Shown: positions 18,083 to 26,773, counted from the first letter of the stretch. The stretch is DNA of 64,000 nucleotides from Proteobacteria bacterium SG_bin4 (GCA_002083395.1 LWDH01000049.1:62001-126000); one strand, 5' to 3'. Numbers and translations are program-made. The notes: generated from the sequence alone by a model not told the origin.

Positions 18083-18628
18083 TCAGTCGTAGTGCAGTCG
18101 GATGCTGGCAATGTCAGGTTTCTGTCCAATCAGTAATGGTTGCAGCAATTGCAAGAAAGCATCTGCGGAAGGCGGGCAACCGGGCAAAAAATAATCGACG
18201 GGCACAATTTCACTGACCGGATATACCTTGTCGAGCAACAGCGGTAATTCGGGATCGTCCGGGATGCGTGGATGGGTTACATTGGTGCCGCGCAAATACA
18301 CTTCTTCCAGACAATCCTGCAAGTCGAAATAATTGCGCATTGCTGGCACGCCGCCGTTAATCGCGCACGCGCCCATCGCCACCAGAATTTTGCAGTGCGT
18401 GCGAAATTCTCGCAGCACATGCACATTTTCAGCGTTGCATACGCCGCCTTCGATCAAACCGATATCGCATCGGCCACAATGCTTGATATCAGTAAACGGG
18501 GAGCGATCGAATTCGACTTGCTCTAGCAAACCGGCAAGACGCTCGTCCATGTCGAGAAACGACATGTGGCAGCCAAAGCAACCGGCCAGCGAAGTAGTGG
18601 CAATTTTGATTTTGGATTTATTCATCAT
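18083..18628 (-). CDS. hoxY: NAD-reducing hydrogenase small subunit HoxY
   Basis: A 181-residue [4Fe-4S] subunit that passes electrons between the NiFe site of HoxH and the diaphorase module. The cluster ligands are visible: C17 and C20 in GCFGCHMSFLD, C88 in AMGACAINGG and C151 in LPGCPPSAD. There is no Tat leader, as expected of a cytoplasmic group 3 enzyme. It is the first gene of a two-gene hoxYH unit; normally hoxF and hoxU precede it, but the 336 bases upstream hold no gene and then come genes on the opposite strand. Confidence 0.9.
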   Translation of the reverse strand: MMNKSKIKIATTSLAGCFGCHMSFLDMDERLAGLLEQVEFDRSPFTDIKHCGRCDIGLIEGGVCNAENVHVLREFRTHCKILVAMGACAINGGVPAMRNYFDLQDCLEEVYLRGTNVTHPRIPDDPELPLLLDKVYPVSEIVPVDYFLPGCPPSADAFLQLLQPLLIGQKPDIASIRLHYD

Positions 18629-18964
18629 GTTTGTCCGCGAAGTATGCCGGCAACTCGGGTTTTACTCGTACGGCAGCGATCAAACCGTAGAAAATAATCG
18701 TTTGGTTTGTATGAATGATAGCATGACGGCAGAACATTCCGTCGCAGTCATCAGGCATCTATTTGTGGATCGTACGATAGCCGGATAGAGGCAATAACTG
18801 CATGAGCGGAAGCATAGAACTTCTTGACCCAAATCATGAAACAAGCGTATAACGATACCGGACTGAACGGTGAATCATGCATAAGAGATATATAGAAAAC
18901 CGGTAGTTATCGCAGCGGCCTTGTCAAAAATTAAAAAATATACAAATTTATAGGAGCTATTACA
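18629..18964. other. Divergent intergenic region between hoxY and the PEP-CTERM gene
   Basis: 336 bases that must carry the hoxYH promoter (minus) and the promoter of the PEP-CTERM gene (plus). Short open frames are not supported. I looked for a -24/-12 sigma54 box (TGGC-N8-TTGC type), because PEP-CTERM genes are often RpoN-dependent, and found none that fits. An AGGAG precedes the PEP-CTERM ATG. Confidence 0.4.
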
Positions 18965-19609
18965 ATGAAAAAATATTTGTCTTTAAGGACGCTTGCAGCG
19001 CTAGCATTGCTGACCGGATCTCAGGTTGCGCTCGCTGGTACGGTCGTAACGCTTGGCGATCAGGATTTCGCCGATGGCGATACGCCGACCACCGGTGCTT
19101 TTCTATCCGCCGGAGCCGGTGAACCCGCGCCGTTTAATGGTGTATTCGTCGGTTCGGACAGCGGATCGAATTTCTCCACTAGCTGGACGTTTTCCTATAG
19201 CGCAATCGCGGATACGATTACCGGCGGCAGTTTGAAATTCGGAATTTATGATCACGAATCCGCCGCTTCGGGAAATCAAGTGGCGTCCTTTACCGTCAAT
19301 GGCGTTGATTTTACCGGCGCGCTCAATACGCTGTTCGAATCGCACGGCGGCACCAGCCGGGAAGATAACGTGTATACACTGACATTGCCGTCGTCGACTT
19401 TTGCCGGATTGGCTTCGGGTACTGTCAACGTTTCCTTGGCACTGACTGGTCCGGGGCTGGGGTTGTTCGGTGAAACGCCATTTAACGGTGCCGCATTGGA
19501 TTTCTCTACACTGGATATCGCCACCGCAGTTCCGGAACCGCTGACGAGCACCTTACTTCTGCTCGGCGTCCCGGCGGTATTGGCTGCGGCGCGGCGCAAG
19601 ATGGTTTGA
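18965..19609 (+). CDS. PEP-CTERM sorting-signal protein
   Basis: A 214-residue secreted protein. It has an N-terminal signal peptide (MKKYLSLRTLAALALL ... ALA) and a C-terminal sorting tag of VPEP (from residue 189), a hydrophobic span and the basic cluster AARRKMV. In the exosortase system this tag is cut and the protein is handed to the surface or exopolysaccharide matrix. The middle is Ser/Thr/Gly/Asp rich and probably beta-rich, without a family I recognise. It is a plausible substrate of the exosortase gene about 30 kb away, although XrtA elsewhere in the genome could act instead. AGGAG is well placed before the ATG. Confidence 0.85.
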   Translation: MKKYLSLRTLAALALLTGSQVALAGTVVTLGDQDFADGDTPTTGAFLSAGAGEPAPFNGVFVGSDSGSNFSTSWTFSYSAIADTITGGSLKFGIYDHESAASGNQVASFTVNGVDFTGALNTLFESHGGTSREDNVYTLTLPSSTFAGLASGTVNVSLALTGPGLGLFGETPFNGAALDFSTLDIATAVPEPLTSTLLLLGVPAVLAAARRKMV

Positions 19610-19660
19610 TGCGATTGCGCATGGTTATAACTGAATTTTTTCAGAGGCAAGGAGAGAATT

Positions 19661-20182
19661 ATGCCCGATCCATTTATAGGTGAAATCAGGACATTTGCCG
19701 GCAATTTTGCACCCGTCGGCTGGGCTTTATGCCAAGGTCAGCTGCTTTCAATCGCAGAGAATGATGCATTGTTCTCGCTCATCGGAACAACCTATGGCGG
19801 CGACGGCGCATCGACGTTTGCTTTGCCGAACCTCGCCAGTCGTATCCCGCTACACCAGGGTAGCGGGCCTGGTCTCAGTCCCAGGGTGATCGGCGAGTCG
19901 GGCGGCAGCGAAACAGTTACGTTGACTACCGGACAGTTGGGAGTTCATAACCATACCGCGGTCTGTTCCAATGTCCCCGCCAATAGCGCCAGTCCTATCA
20001 ACAGCTATTGGTCAACAGATCCCGGCGGCAATACCGGAGCGTATAGCACAACCGCCGGCGGCACCATGGCCGCAACGGCGATCGGCAGTACCGGCGGCGG
20101 ACAACCGCATAACAATGTGCAACCCTATTTGGTCATTAATTACATCATCGCGCTGGAAGGCATTTATCCTTCCAGAAACTAG
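19661..20182 (+). CDS. Tail-collar domain protein (Mdp-like), paralogue 1
   Basis: A 173-residue protein with the phage tail-collar domain (N-terminal half: FIGEIRTFAGNFAPVGW, then LFSLIGTTYGGDGASTFALPNL). The C-terminal half ends QPHNNVQPYLVINYIIALEG. This is the layout of microcystin-dependent-protein (MdpB) relatives. It lies 51 bases after the PEP-CTERM gene and is the first of three tandem copies. Strong site AAGGAGAG before the ATG. No phage structural gene is nearby, so a chromosomal surface or secreted role is likelier than a virion role. Confidence 0.85.
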   Translation: MPDPFIGEIRTFAGNFAPVGWALCQGQLLSIAENDALFSLIGTTYGGDGASTFALPNLASRIPLHQGSGPGLSPRVIGESGGSETVTLTTGQLGVHNHTAVCSNVPANSASPINSYWSTDPGGNTGAYSTTAGGTMAATAIGSTGGGQPHNNVQPYLVINYIIALEGIYPSRN

Positions 20183-20226
20183 GATGACAAAAATCCGGAT
20201 AACCGTAGAAAAAAGGAGATCTTTGT

Positions 20227-20745
20227 ATGAGTGATCCGTATATTGGAGAAATCCGTTCGTTCGGATTTAATTTCGTGCCGGTGGGTTGGGCGCAGTGCAA
20301 TGGCCAATTATTACCCATTGCAAGTAATACGGCATTATTTTCGATTCTTGGCACAACTTATGGTGGCGACGGCAAAACAACCTTCGCGCTGCCTAACCTT
20401 CAAGGCAATGTTGTCATGGGCGCTGGCCAGGGGAGCGGTCTCTCAAAGCGCGCCTTGGGTGAATCCGGCGGTACAGTGACGGAGACATTGACGGTGCAGC
20501 AGATTCCAGCGCATACGCATCCAGCCAATGCACAGGCCGGAAACGGCAACAAACCGGACCCCACCGGAAATTTCTGGGCACAGGATTTGGGCGGCAGCAA
20601 GGAATACGGCGACAGCGGACCGGCACAGATGGCGCCAGGAACCGTTACCGCTAACGGGGGCGGACAAGCACACAATAATTTGCAACCCTATCTGGTGCTG
20701 AACTTCTGCATTGCATTGCAGGGCGTATTTCCCCCGAGAAGCTGA
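20227..20745 (+). CDS. Tail-collar domain protein (Mdp-like), paralogue 2
   Basis: 172 residues, colinear with the upstream copy: YIGEIRSFGFNFVPVGWAQCNGQ, LFSILGTTYGGDGKTTFALPNL and QAHNNLQPYLVLNFCIALQG. The middle (about 75-140) differs most between copies, including an Asn/Pro-rich FWAQDLGG region. It begins 44 bases after paralogue 1 behind AAAAAAGGAGAT, so the three are probably co-transcribed and independently translated. Divergence of the middle with constant ends suggests different ligands or subunit contacts, which is inference. Confidence 0.85.
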   Translation: MSDPYIGEIRSFGFNFVPVGWAQCNGQLLPIASNTALFSILGTTYGGDGKTTFALPNLQGNVVMGAGQGSGLSKRALGESGGTVTETLTVQQIPAHTHPANAQAGNGNKPDPTGNFWAQDLGGSKEYGDSGPAQMAPGTVTANGGGQAHNNLQPYLVLNFCIALQGVFPPRS

Positions 20746-20792
20746 GTCTCGATGTTTCCAAGTAAAATTCGATAAGACAATGAGAGGATAGT

Positions 20793-21296
20793 ATGGACGA
20801 ACCATTTTTAGGAGAAATCCGCCCTTTTGCATTCGGTTTTCCACCCAAAGGCTGGGCGAGCTGTGACGGTCAATTACTGCCAATTGCTCAAAATGCTGCA
20901 CTGTTTTCGTTATTGGGTACGATGTACGGCGGAGATGGCCGCAGCACTTTCGCACTGCCGGATCTTCGTGGCCGTGCGGGGATGCACCTGAGTTCGCTTC
21001 ATATCCAGGGAGAACGGGCAGGGCAAGAAGGTGTGGCGCTTACAGCCGCCCAGATTCCCTTGCATAGCCACACGGCAAACTGCAGTAATGTAGTTGGAAC
21101 CCAGACCAGTCCAGCAGGAAAATTCTGGGCGCAGGATTCCGACGGCAATGTCGTGTTCAATAGCGCAGGCGGTGCAACCATGGCCACTGCAGCGATCGGC
21201 AACACCGGTCAGAGCCAGCCGCATCCGAATATGCAGCCATATCTCGTGGTCAATTATTGCATTGCTTTGCAGGGTATTTTTCCAAGCCGGAGTTAA
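20793..21296 (+). CDS. Tail-collar domain protein (Mdp-like), paralogue 3
   Basis: 167 residues, same fold and order: FLGEIRPFAFGFPPKGWASCDGQ, LFSLLGTMYGGDGRSTFALPDL and QPHPNMQPYLVVNYCIALQG. It is slightly shorter than the other two after the conserved ALPDLRGRAG block. It starts 47 bases after paralogue 2, with GAGAGG upstream of the ATG. A palindrome at 21341-21388 follows and may end the transcript. Confidence 0.85.
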   Translation: MDEPFLGEIRPFAFGFPPKGWASCDGQLLPIAQNAALFSLLGTMYGGDGRSTFALPDLRGRAGMHLSSLHIQGERAGQEGVALTAAQIPLHSHTANCSNVVGTQTSPAGKFWAQDSDGNVVFNSAGGATMATAAIGNTGQSQPHPNMQPYLVVNYCIALQGIFPSRS

Positions 21297-21340
21297 TTTA
21301 CCGCCGACAAAGACGAATGCTTTTAGGCAAACGCTTCAAG

Positions 21341-21388
21341 GGTTCCGGTAATATTCCCATTTTAGTGAGAATATTACCGCAGAGAACC
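21341..21388. repeat. Strong imperfect palindrome after the tail-collar genes
   Basis: GGTAATATTC (21347-21356) pairs perfectly with GAATATTACC (21369-21378), 12 bases apart, and the flanking GGTTC (21341-21345) pairs with GAACC (21384-21388). No T run follows, so it is not a standard terminator. It could be a Rho-independent-like end, a small palindromic repeat or a remnant linked to the adjacent IS wreck. Confidence 0.5.
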
Positions 21389-21472
21389 TGGGGCGAGAGC
21401 CTAGAAAATGGACTGCCGCATCAGTGTTAATCTTACTCGATCCGTAAGGTTCACGGCAAAAGGAGCGAGAAT

Positions 21473-21855
21473 ATGAGCAGAATGAAAAGAAACCAGGGAA
21501 CGAGATTCAAAGCCATGCTGGTAGTAGCTGCGGTCAAAGATGAAAAACGCTGGCTGGGTTAGCTGAACAATTTGATGTGCATCTGAATCAGATTTCGGAA
21601 TGGAAGTAGCAGTTATAGGAATCTGCAATTGATATATCAATCCATCGTTTGGATGTACACGTTCAACGGCATACTACCAACTGTTTCCACGATCCGGAAC
21701 GGGATTTGTGCTGATACGCCGGATAGATGAATTGCATCTGAACCGTCCATTTGCTGGCTCCAAAATACTTTCAAAAATGCTCAAACCAAATATGAAGAGA
21801 ATCTCTTCGTCATGTATCGTCGCTGATGAAACGAATGGGAATCCACGTGTAGCAG
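21473..21855 (+). pseudogene. IS3-family transposase remnant (OrfA and OrfB fragments)
   Basis: Decayed insertion-sequence coding DNA. From ATG 21473, behind AGGAGCGAG, the reading begins MSRMKRNQGTRFKAMLVVAAVKDEK and, after a frameshift, continues LAEQFDVHLNQISEWK then a stop. This is the helix-turn-helix start of IS3-type OrfA. About 100 bases later comes LIRRIDELHLNRPFAGSKIL and then, in another frame, RHVSSLMKRMGIHV, both characteristic of IS3 OrfB upstream of its DDE core. Most of OrfB, including the DDE residues, is missing, so it cannot move. Boundaries are approximate. Confidence 0.75.
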
Positions 21856-22141
21856 AGCTTAATTTTCTTTCAGGTTGTCCAGTTGAAAGAAGAACTCTAG
21901 TGCATCAAAGTAATTTCGATTCTCAAAACTAGAATTGACAACTGATTCTGCTTTTGCTAACTTGAAAAAATTAAGAAAGGCGGATTGTTCTTTCTTATGT
22001 ATCAGCTGTAACCGATTCTCTTTCTTGTGATCGGTGGATAAGTATGAAGTGTCATGAAATGCTTAAGCTATATCTGCCTAAAACATTCAAAAACGGATTG
22101 TCTCCAATCTACAGGTCAATAATAGACAATTAATATTTATT
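21856..22141. other. A+T-rich leader of the plus-strand polysaccharide arm
   Basis: The 286 bases between the IS remnant and asnB contain no supported gene. They include the promoter candidate listed separately. There is no clear Shine-Dalgarno before the asnB ATG. Confidence 0.4.
21935..21963 (+). promoter_or_regulatory. Candidate sigma70 promoter for the asnB-GT4 arm
   Basis: TTGACA at 21935-21940, a 17-base spacer and TAACTT at 21958-21963. The -35 is perfect and the -10 is weak. It is the best match between the IS remnant and asnB, about 180 bases before the start codon, leaving a long untranslated leader. Confidence 0.35.
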
Positions 22142-24010
22142 ATGTGTGGTATTGCGGGAATCTATCACTTTGCCGAACGGCCGGTGAGCGCTAGTTTGTT
22201 AAACCCGATGATCCGTTGTCTTGCTCACAGGGGTCCCGATGGTGAAGGAACATATATTGATAACTCTATTGGGCTTGGGCACAGGCGTCTCGCAATCATT
22301 GATCTGTCTACAGGTCAGCAACCAATGCTCAGTGAAGATAAGTCGCTTGCCATAACCTTTAATGGTGAGATATATAACTACATTGAATTGAAAGATGAAT
22401 TGTCAAAACTTGGTTGCAGATTTCATACGGAATCGGACACCGAAGTAATTTTACATGCATACCAGATGTGGGGAACGGAATGTCAAAACCATTTCAATGG
22501 CATGTGGGCATTCGCACTATGGGATGCAAAGAAGAAACAGCTATTCGTATCCCGTGATAGGATTGGCGAGAAACCGCTGTTTTACGCCGAATACGATAAA
22601 TCTTTTCTTTTTGGTTCAGAAATAAAATCTATTCTGGCATACGGTGTTCCCGCCGAGGTTAGGATAGAACTGCTCGAAATTTATTTAATGTTGGGTTATA
22701 TCCCAGCACCTCATACATTTTATCGCCATATCCACAAGTTACGTCCTGGACATCATCTTCTGATCAAAGATGGTAAGGTAACCGAACATCAATACTGGAG
22801 CTTTCCGCAGATAGACGAAAATGAGATGAATACTGACAGGGCCGCTGTGCATGAAGAATTCAGTCATCTCCTGAGTGACTCAGTAAGGATCAGGATGCGT
22901 AGCCATGTTCCATTCGGAGCTTTTTTGAGTGGTGGACTTGATTCTGCCAGTATTGTTTCCCTAATGTCTCAATTTACTGAGCAGAGAATTGAAACTTTTA
23001 CTATAGGTTTTAAAGAAAAGCTGTTTGACGAGCGCGGATTAGCGAAACTAGTAGCCACGGCTTTTCAAACTAATCATCATGAGCATCTGGTGGAACCTGA
23101 CACCTTCGAATACTCCTTAAAGAAAATTCTATATCATTATGATGAACCGTTCGGAGATTCATCAGCTATACCAACTGGACATGTTTCCCAACATGCAAGT
23201 CAGCATGTCAAGATGGTGTTAACAGGTGATGGAGGAGATGAAATCCTGTCAGGTTATACAATCTATCAGGGTGAAAAATTTTCAGCGCATTATCAGCGCC
23301 TGCCTTATCTGATACAAAATGGAATTCCTAAGCTTGCTTCATCGATAGCATTATCCCTTCGCGGTAATCTGCGTTACCAGTTAAATCGTGTCGCTAAAGT
23401 TTGTTCAGCAGCGACATTACCATTTTCTACCCGACTAATTACTAAACTTGCATCTATTAATCCGGCTACGATTAAGGAATTAATCGGCAATCAAAATCAT
23501 ACATGGCATATTGAAGATTATATTGAAGATACGATGCGGGATTGCCGATACAAAGATCCATTCTATAAACTGATGTACTTTCAATTCAAAGTTTCGTTAC
23601 CAGATGATATGTTAGTCAAAGTCGATCGTATGAGTATGGCCCACTCACTGGAAGCACGGGTCCCTTTCCTGGATCATCGACTTGTTGAATTCATGGCAAA
23701 AGTTCACAAGGATGTAAAGATGTCTGGTTATACTCGAAAAGTTATTCTGCGTGAAACGATTGCCAAATCTTTACCAGACGAACTTCTGAAGGCACCCAAA
23801 AAAGGATTTGTTGTTCCGTTGCGTGAGTGGTTCAAAGGTGAATCGTTTCGTTCCCATTTGCATGATCTACTTGCACTCGAAGAAGAATTTATGATCAAAC
23901 GGGATACCATTGAAAGTATTATCCAAGCAAACATCGATGGCAAGTTTGATAATGGCAATTTTATATGGATACTGTTTCTACTAAGACAGTGGCGGCTGAA
24001 TGTAGGTTGA
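22142..24010 (+). CDS. asnB: Asparagine synthase (glutamine-hydrolysing), exopolysaccharide-associated
   Basis: A 622-residue two-domain amidotransferase. The N-terminal class II glutaminase begins MCGIAG, so Cys2 becomes the nucleophile after Met removal, and has NGEIYNY. The C-terminal synthetase has the PP-loop SGGLDSASIVSL and GDGGDEILSGY. It uses ATP and glutamine to amidate a carboxylate. In surface-polysaccharide loci such enzymes often amidate uronic acids rather than make free asparagine (for example WbtH in Francisella O-antigen). It leads the plus-strand arm and is followed by a GT4 after 10 bases. A second copy in this locus carries a stop codon. Confidence 0.85.
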   Translation: MCGIAGIYHFAERPVSASLLNPMIRCLAHRGPDGEGTYIDNSIGLGHRRLAIIDLSTGQQPMLSEDKSLAITFNGEIYNYIELKDELSKLGCRFHTESDTEVILHAYQMWGTECQNHFNGMWAFALWDAKKKQLFVSRDRIGEKPLFYAEYDKSFLFGSEIKSILAYGVPAEVRIELLEIYLMLGYIPAPHTFYRHIHKLRPGHHLLIKDGKVTEHQYWSFPQIDENEMNTDRAAVHEEFSHLLSDSVRIRMRSHVPFGAFLSGGLDSASIVSLMSQFTEQRIETFTIGFKEKLFDERGLAKLVATAFQTNHHEHLVEPDTFEYSLKKILYHYDEPFGDSSAIPTGHVSQHASQHVKMVLTGDGGDEILSGYTIYQGEKFSAHYQRLPYLIQNGIPKLASSIALSLRGNLRYQLNRVAKVCSAATLPFSTRLITKLASINPATIKELIGNQNHTWHIEDYIEDTMRDCRYKDPFYKLMYFQFKVSLPDDMLVKVDRMSMAHSLEARVPFLDHRLVEFMAKVHKDVKMSGYTRKVILRETIAKSLPDELLKAPKKGFVVPLREWFKGESFRSHLHDLLALEEEFMIKRDTIESIIQANIDGKFDNGNFIWILFLLRQWRLNVG

Positions 24011-24020
24011 TTGTACAAAA

Positions 24021-25121
24021 ATGAACGTCCTTATAACTGGCCCTTCTCTTTCCGATCAAGGTGGAGTAGCAAATTATTATAATGCTGTCCTTCCTTTTTT
24101 ACGTGAACAAAATAGTTTCACCACATCCTATATGGAAATAGGTGCGACTAATGGGAATGGCGGAATTTTGCACCCTCTGATAGACCAGTTGAGATTCTGG
24201 AAAACACTGAACAGTACTAAACCCGCTATTGTCCATGTAAATCCATCACTAAACTTGAAAAGCTATATACGTGATGGTTTCTTTATTCATCAAGCCAAGC
24301 ATTTCGGTTACCCTGTTGTTGTATTCTTTCGTGGATGGGATGAAAATTTTGAATCAACCGTAGAAAAATTTGGTTTATGGTTCTTCAGGAAAACCTACCT
24401 TCGAGCTGACGCTTTTATTGTACTCGCTACTGCATTTAAAGATAAACTATCAAATTGGGGTGTAACAGCCCCGATTCATCTTGCTACAACAACAGTATCT
24501 ACCGATCTTATTAGAAATTTTTCATTTAACGAAAAATCGGAAAAATTAACTACCGATCCTTTAATTAAAGTCCTATTCCTTGCTAGATTGGAAAAAGAGA
24601 AAGGGATAATGGAGACTATGGAAGCGGTAGCCCAATTACGATCAAAGGGTAAACCAGTTGCGCTTACAGTAGCAGGCGAGGGTATTTCGATGGAAGCCGT
24701 AAAACAATTCGCAGATCAGCATGACAAATCGAAAGAATTTTTACATGTGGTTGGGGATGTCCGCGGCGACAATAAGAGATCTTTGCTTGCATCACATCAT
24801 ATATTTTGTTTTCCTACATACTATGGGGAGGGGATGCCTAATTCCGTACTTGAAGCGATGGCATTCGGAATACCCGTCATTACTTGCCCTGTTGGGGGAT
24901 TACGAGATTTTTTTGTACATGAAAAAATGGGATTCTTTGTAAAACAAAGAACAGTTACAGATATTATAACTGCCATAGACAACCTGATTGATGACCGGAG
25001 TATGCTTAAAAGTATGTCTTCTTTTAACCATCAGTATGCCATAGAAAGGTTCTTAGCGCCAAACGCTGCAAACTTCTTGGCAAATGTTTATACGCAGATT
25101 GCTTTATCGTGTGAAAAGTAA
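24021..25121 (+). CDS. Glycosyltransferase, family 4 (GT-B)
   Basis: A 366-residue GT-B glycosyltransferase. The N-terminal domain begins with the acceptor-side Gly-rich loop MNVLITGPSLSDQGGVANYY. The C-terminal domain has the GT4 donor-binding features KVLFLARLEKEKGI and the E-x7-E motif in EGMPNSVLEAMAFGIPVI. It should transfer a sugar from a nucleotide donor to the growing lipid-linked repeat at the cytoplasmic face; the sugar is unknown. It starts 10 bases after asnB. Confidence 0.85.
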   Translation: MNVLITGPSLSDQGGVANYYNAVLPFLREQNSFTTSYMEIGATNGNGGILHPLIDQLRFWKTLNSTKPAIVHVNPSLNLKSYIRDGFFIHQAKHFGYPVVVFFRGWDENFESTVEKFGLWFFRKTYLRADAFIVLATAFKDKLSNWGVTAPIHLATTTVSTDLIRNFSFNEKSEKLTTDPLIKVLFLARLEKEKGIMETMEAVAQLRSKGKPVALTVAGEGISMEAVKQFADQHDKSKEFLHVVGDVRGDNKRSLLASHHIFCFPTYYGEGMPNSVLEAMAFGIPVITCPVGGLRDFFVHEKMGFFVKQRTVTDIITAIDNLIDDRSMLKSMSSFNHQYAIERFLAPNAANFLANVYTQIALSCEK

Positions 25122-25440
25122 TTTTTGCAGCTTAAAAGTATAAAAATTATCGGTTCGTTTTTATACTAATTCATCAGGAATGACTAACTTGAATAAAGTA
25201 AATGGAGAACATATTGATCGGTAGTTTAAACTTTTGTAGCGAAACAACAAATTTATGCCAAATATAATTTCCTCGATCAATGTTGCGGCACACACAGTTT
25301 AATTCAAAACTACCGCAACGTTCGTTCAATAGTTCTAGATGATATTAGTTGCATTTAATCGAAATTTATATACAGTTTTTCAGAAAAAATAATAATGAGG
25401 TCAGTTTCCCAACATCAGATCGGGGAATAAAAGGAGATCA
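25122..25440. other. Intergenic region with two inverted repeats
   Basis: 319 bases between GT4 and the UDP-glucose dehydrogenase gene, with no supported gene. Two structures are visible. One is a 10-bp hairpin AGTATAAAAA (25137-25146) / TTTTTATACT (25158-25167) that may end the GT4 transcript. The other is a wider inverted repeat CGGTAGTTT (25219-25227) / AAACTACCG (25307-25315). AAAAGGAGATC precedes the next ATG. Confidence 0.5.
25137..25167 (+). terminator. A+T-rich hairpin after GT4, possible terminator
   Basis: Perfect 10-bp stem with an 11-base loop, 15 bases after the GT4 stop. The right arm begins with five T, but there is no T run after the stem, so it is a weak terminator candidate. 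Confidence 0.4.
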
Positions 25441-26769
25441 ATGAAACTCAGCATTTTTGGAACGGGATATGTCGGCCTGGTTACTGGAGCTTGTTTAGCC
25501 GACGTTGGTCACGACGTAATATGTATTGATATTGATCAGAATAAAATTGATAACTTGAATAAGGGTGTTTTACCTATTTGGGAGGCCGGTCTCGATGCCA
25601 TTGTTGAAAGAAACGTTAACGAACGGCGCTTGCAGTTTACTACCGATGTAGTAGCCGCTGTTCAACATGCCGAAATACAGTTTATCGCTGTAGGCACCCC
25701 TCCCGATGAAGATGGATCTGCTGATCTACAATATGTACTCTCTGTTGCTGAAAGTATTGCAAAAAACATGCAAAGCTACAAAATCATCATCAATAAATCG
25801 ACTGTGCCGGTTGGAACTGCTGACAAAGTACGAGCGCATGTTGCAAAAGTTCTCGCCGAGCGCGGTAAAGATATTGCTTTTGATGTGGTATCCAACCCTG
25901 AATTCCTAAAGGAAGGTGCAGCAGTTAGTGATTTTCTGAAACCCGATCGTATCATAATCGGAACTCAATCAAACGAGGCTCGTAAGCAAATGAATGAGCT
26001 TTATGAACCTTTTAATCGCAATCATGAACGCATTATATTTATGGATGTGAAAAGTGCAGAACTTACTAAATATGCTGCCAACGCAATGCTTGCTACAAAA
26101 ATTAGTTTTATGAACGAGTTGGCTAATATGGCCGAAATATTGGGCGCAGATATTGAAGAAGTTCGCAAAGGTATTGGCGCCGATCCTCGCATTGGATATC
26201 ACTTCATTTATCCAGGTTGTGGCTATGGTGGCAGTTGTTTTCCTAAAGATGTGCAAGCATTAGAACGTACTGCAGCGCAAGTTGGTTACAATGCTGAATT
26301 ACTTAAGGCTACGGAATCAGTTAACAGTCGTCAGAAAAAAAGGCTTTTTGATAAACTTGCAAAGCATTTCGGGGGAGCAAATATGCTTTCCGGAAAGACC
26401 ATCGCGCTCTGGGGTCTAAGCTTTAAACCCAATACTGATGATATGCGAGAAGCTCCCAGTAGAACCCTTATGGAAGCACTTTGGGAATCAGGTGCGAAAG
26501 TTCAAGCATTCGATCCTGTTGCGATGAATGAGTGTCAGCGCATCTATGGGCGACGTACAGATCTAATTTTAATGGGTACTAAGGAAGCAGCGTTACGCAA
26601 TGCCGATGCACTAGTGATCATCACTGAATGGCAACAATTTCGTGCACCAAATTTTGATCTAATCAAAAGTGAGTTAATAAATCCAGTGATCTTTGACGGA
26701 CGAAATTTATTTACTCCCGAACGTATGGCGCGTGAAGGAATTATGTACTATTCAATCGGTAGAAACTAG
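25441..26769 (+). CDS. ugd: UDP-glucose 6-dehydrogenase
   Basis: A 442-residue NAD-dependent nucleotide-sugar dehydrogenase that oxidises UDP-glucose to UDP-glucuronate. The N-terminal Rossmann motif is FGTGYVGLVTGACLAD. The catalytic Cys is in GCGYGGSCFPKDVQAL. The C-terminal domain has LWGLSFKPNTDDMREAPS. It is closer to Ugd than to AlgD, judging by the YPGCGYGGSCFPKDV block. It is followed after 4 bases by a uronate epimerase that would use its product. The ribosome site AAAGGAGATCA is good. Confidence 0.88.
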   Translation: MKLSIFGTGYVGLVTGACLADVGHDVICIDIDQNKIDNLNKGVLPIWEAGLDAIVERNVNERRLQFTTDVVAAVQHAEIQFIAVGTPPDEDGSADLQYVLSVAESIAKNMQSYKIIINKSTVPVGTADKVRAHVAKVLAERGKDIAFDVVSNPEFLKEGAAVSDFLKPDRIIIGTQSNEARKQMNELYEPFNRNHERIIFMDVKSAELTKYAANAMLATKISFMNELANMAEILGADIEEVRKGIGADPRIGYHFIYPGCGYGGSCFPKDVQALERTAAQVGYNAELLKATESVNSRQKKRLFDKLAKHFGGANMLSGKTIALWGLSFKPNTDDMREAPSRTLMEALWESGAKVQAFDPVAMNECQRIYGRRTDLILMGTKEAALRNADALVIITEWQQFRAPNFDLIKSELINPVIFDGRNLFTPERMAREGIMYYSIGRN

Positions 26770-26773
26770 AACG

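Noticed and set aside
18629..18964. A sigma54 promoter for the PEP-CTERM gene
   Set aside because: PEP-CTERM genes are often RpoN-dependent, but no GG and GC pair with correct 10-base spacing and context was found.
19661..21296. A prophage tail region
   Set aside because: Only collar-domain genes are present. No terminase, capsid, portal, sheath, tape-measure or integrase gene lies nearby.
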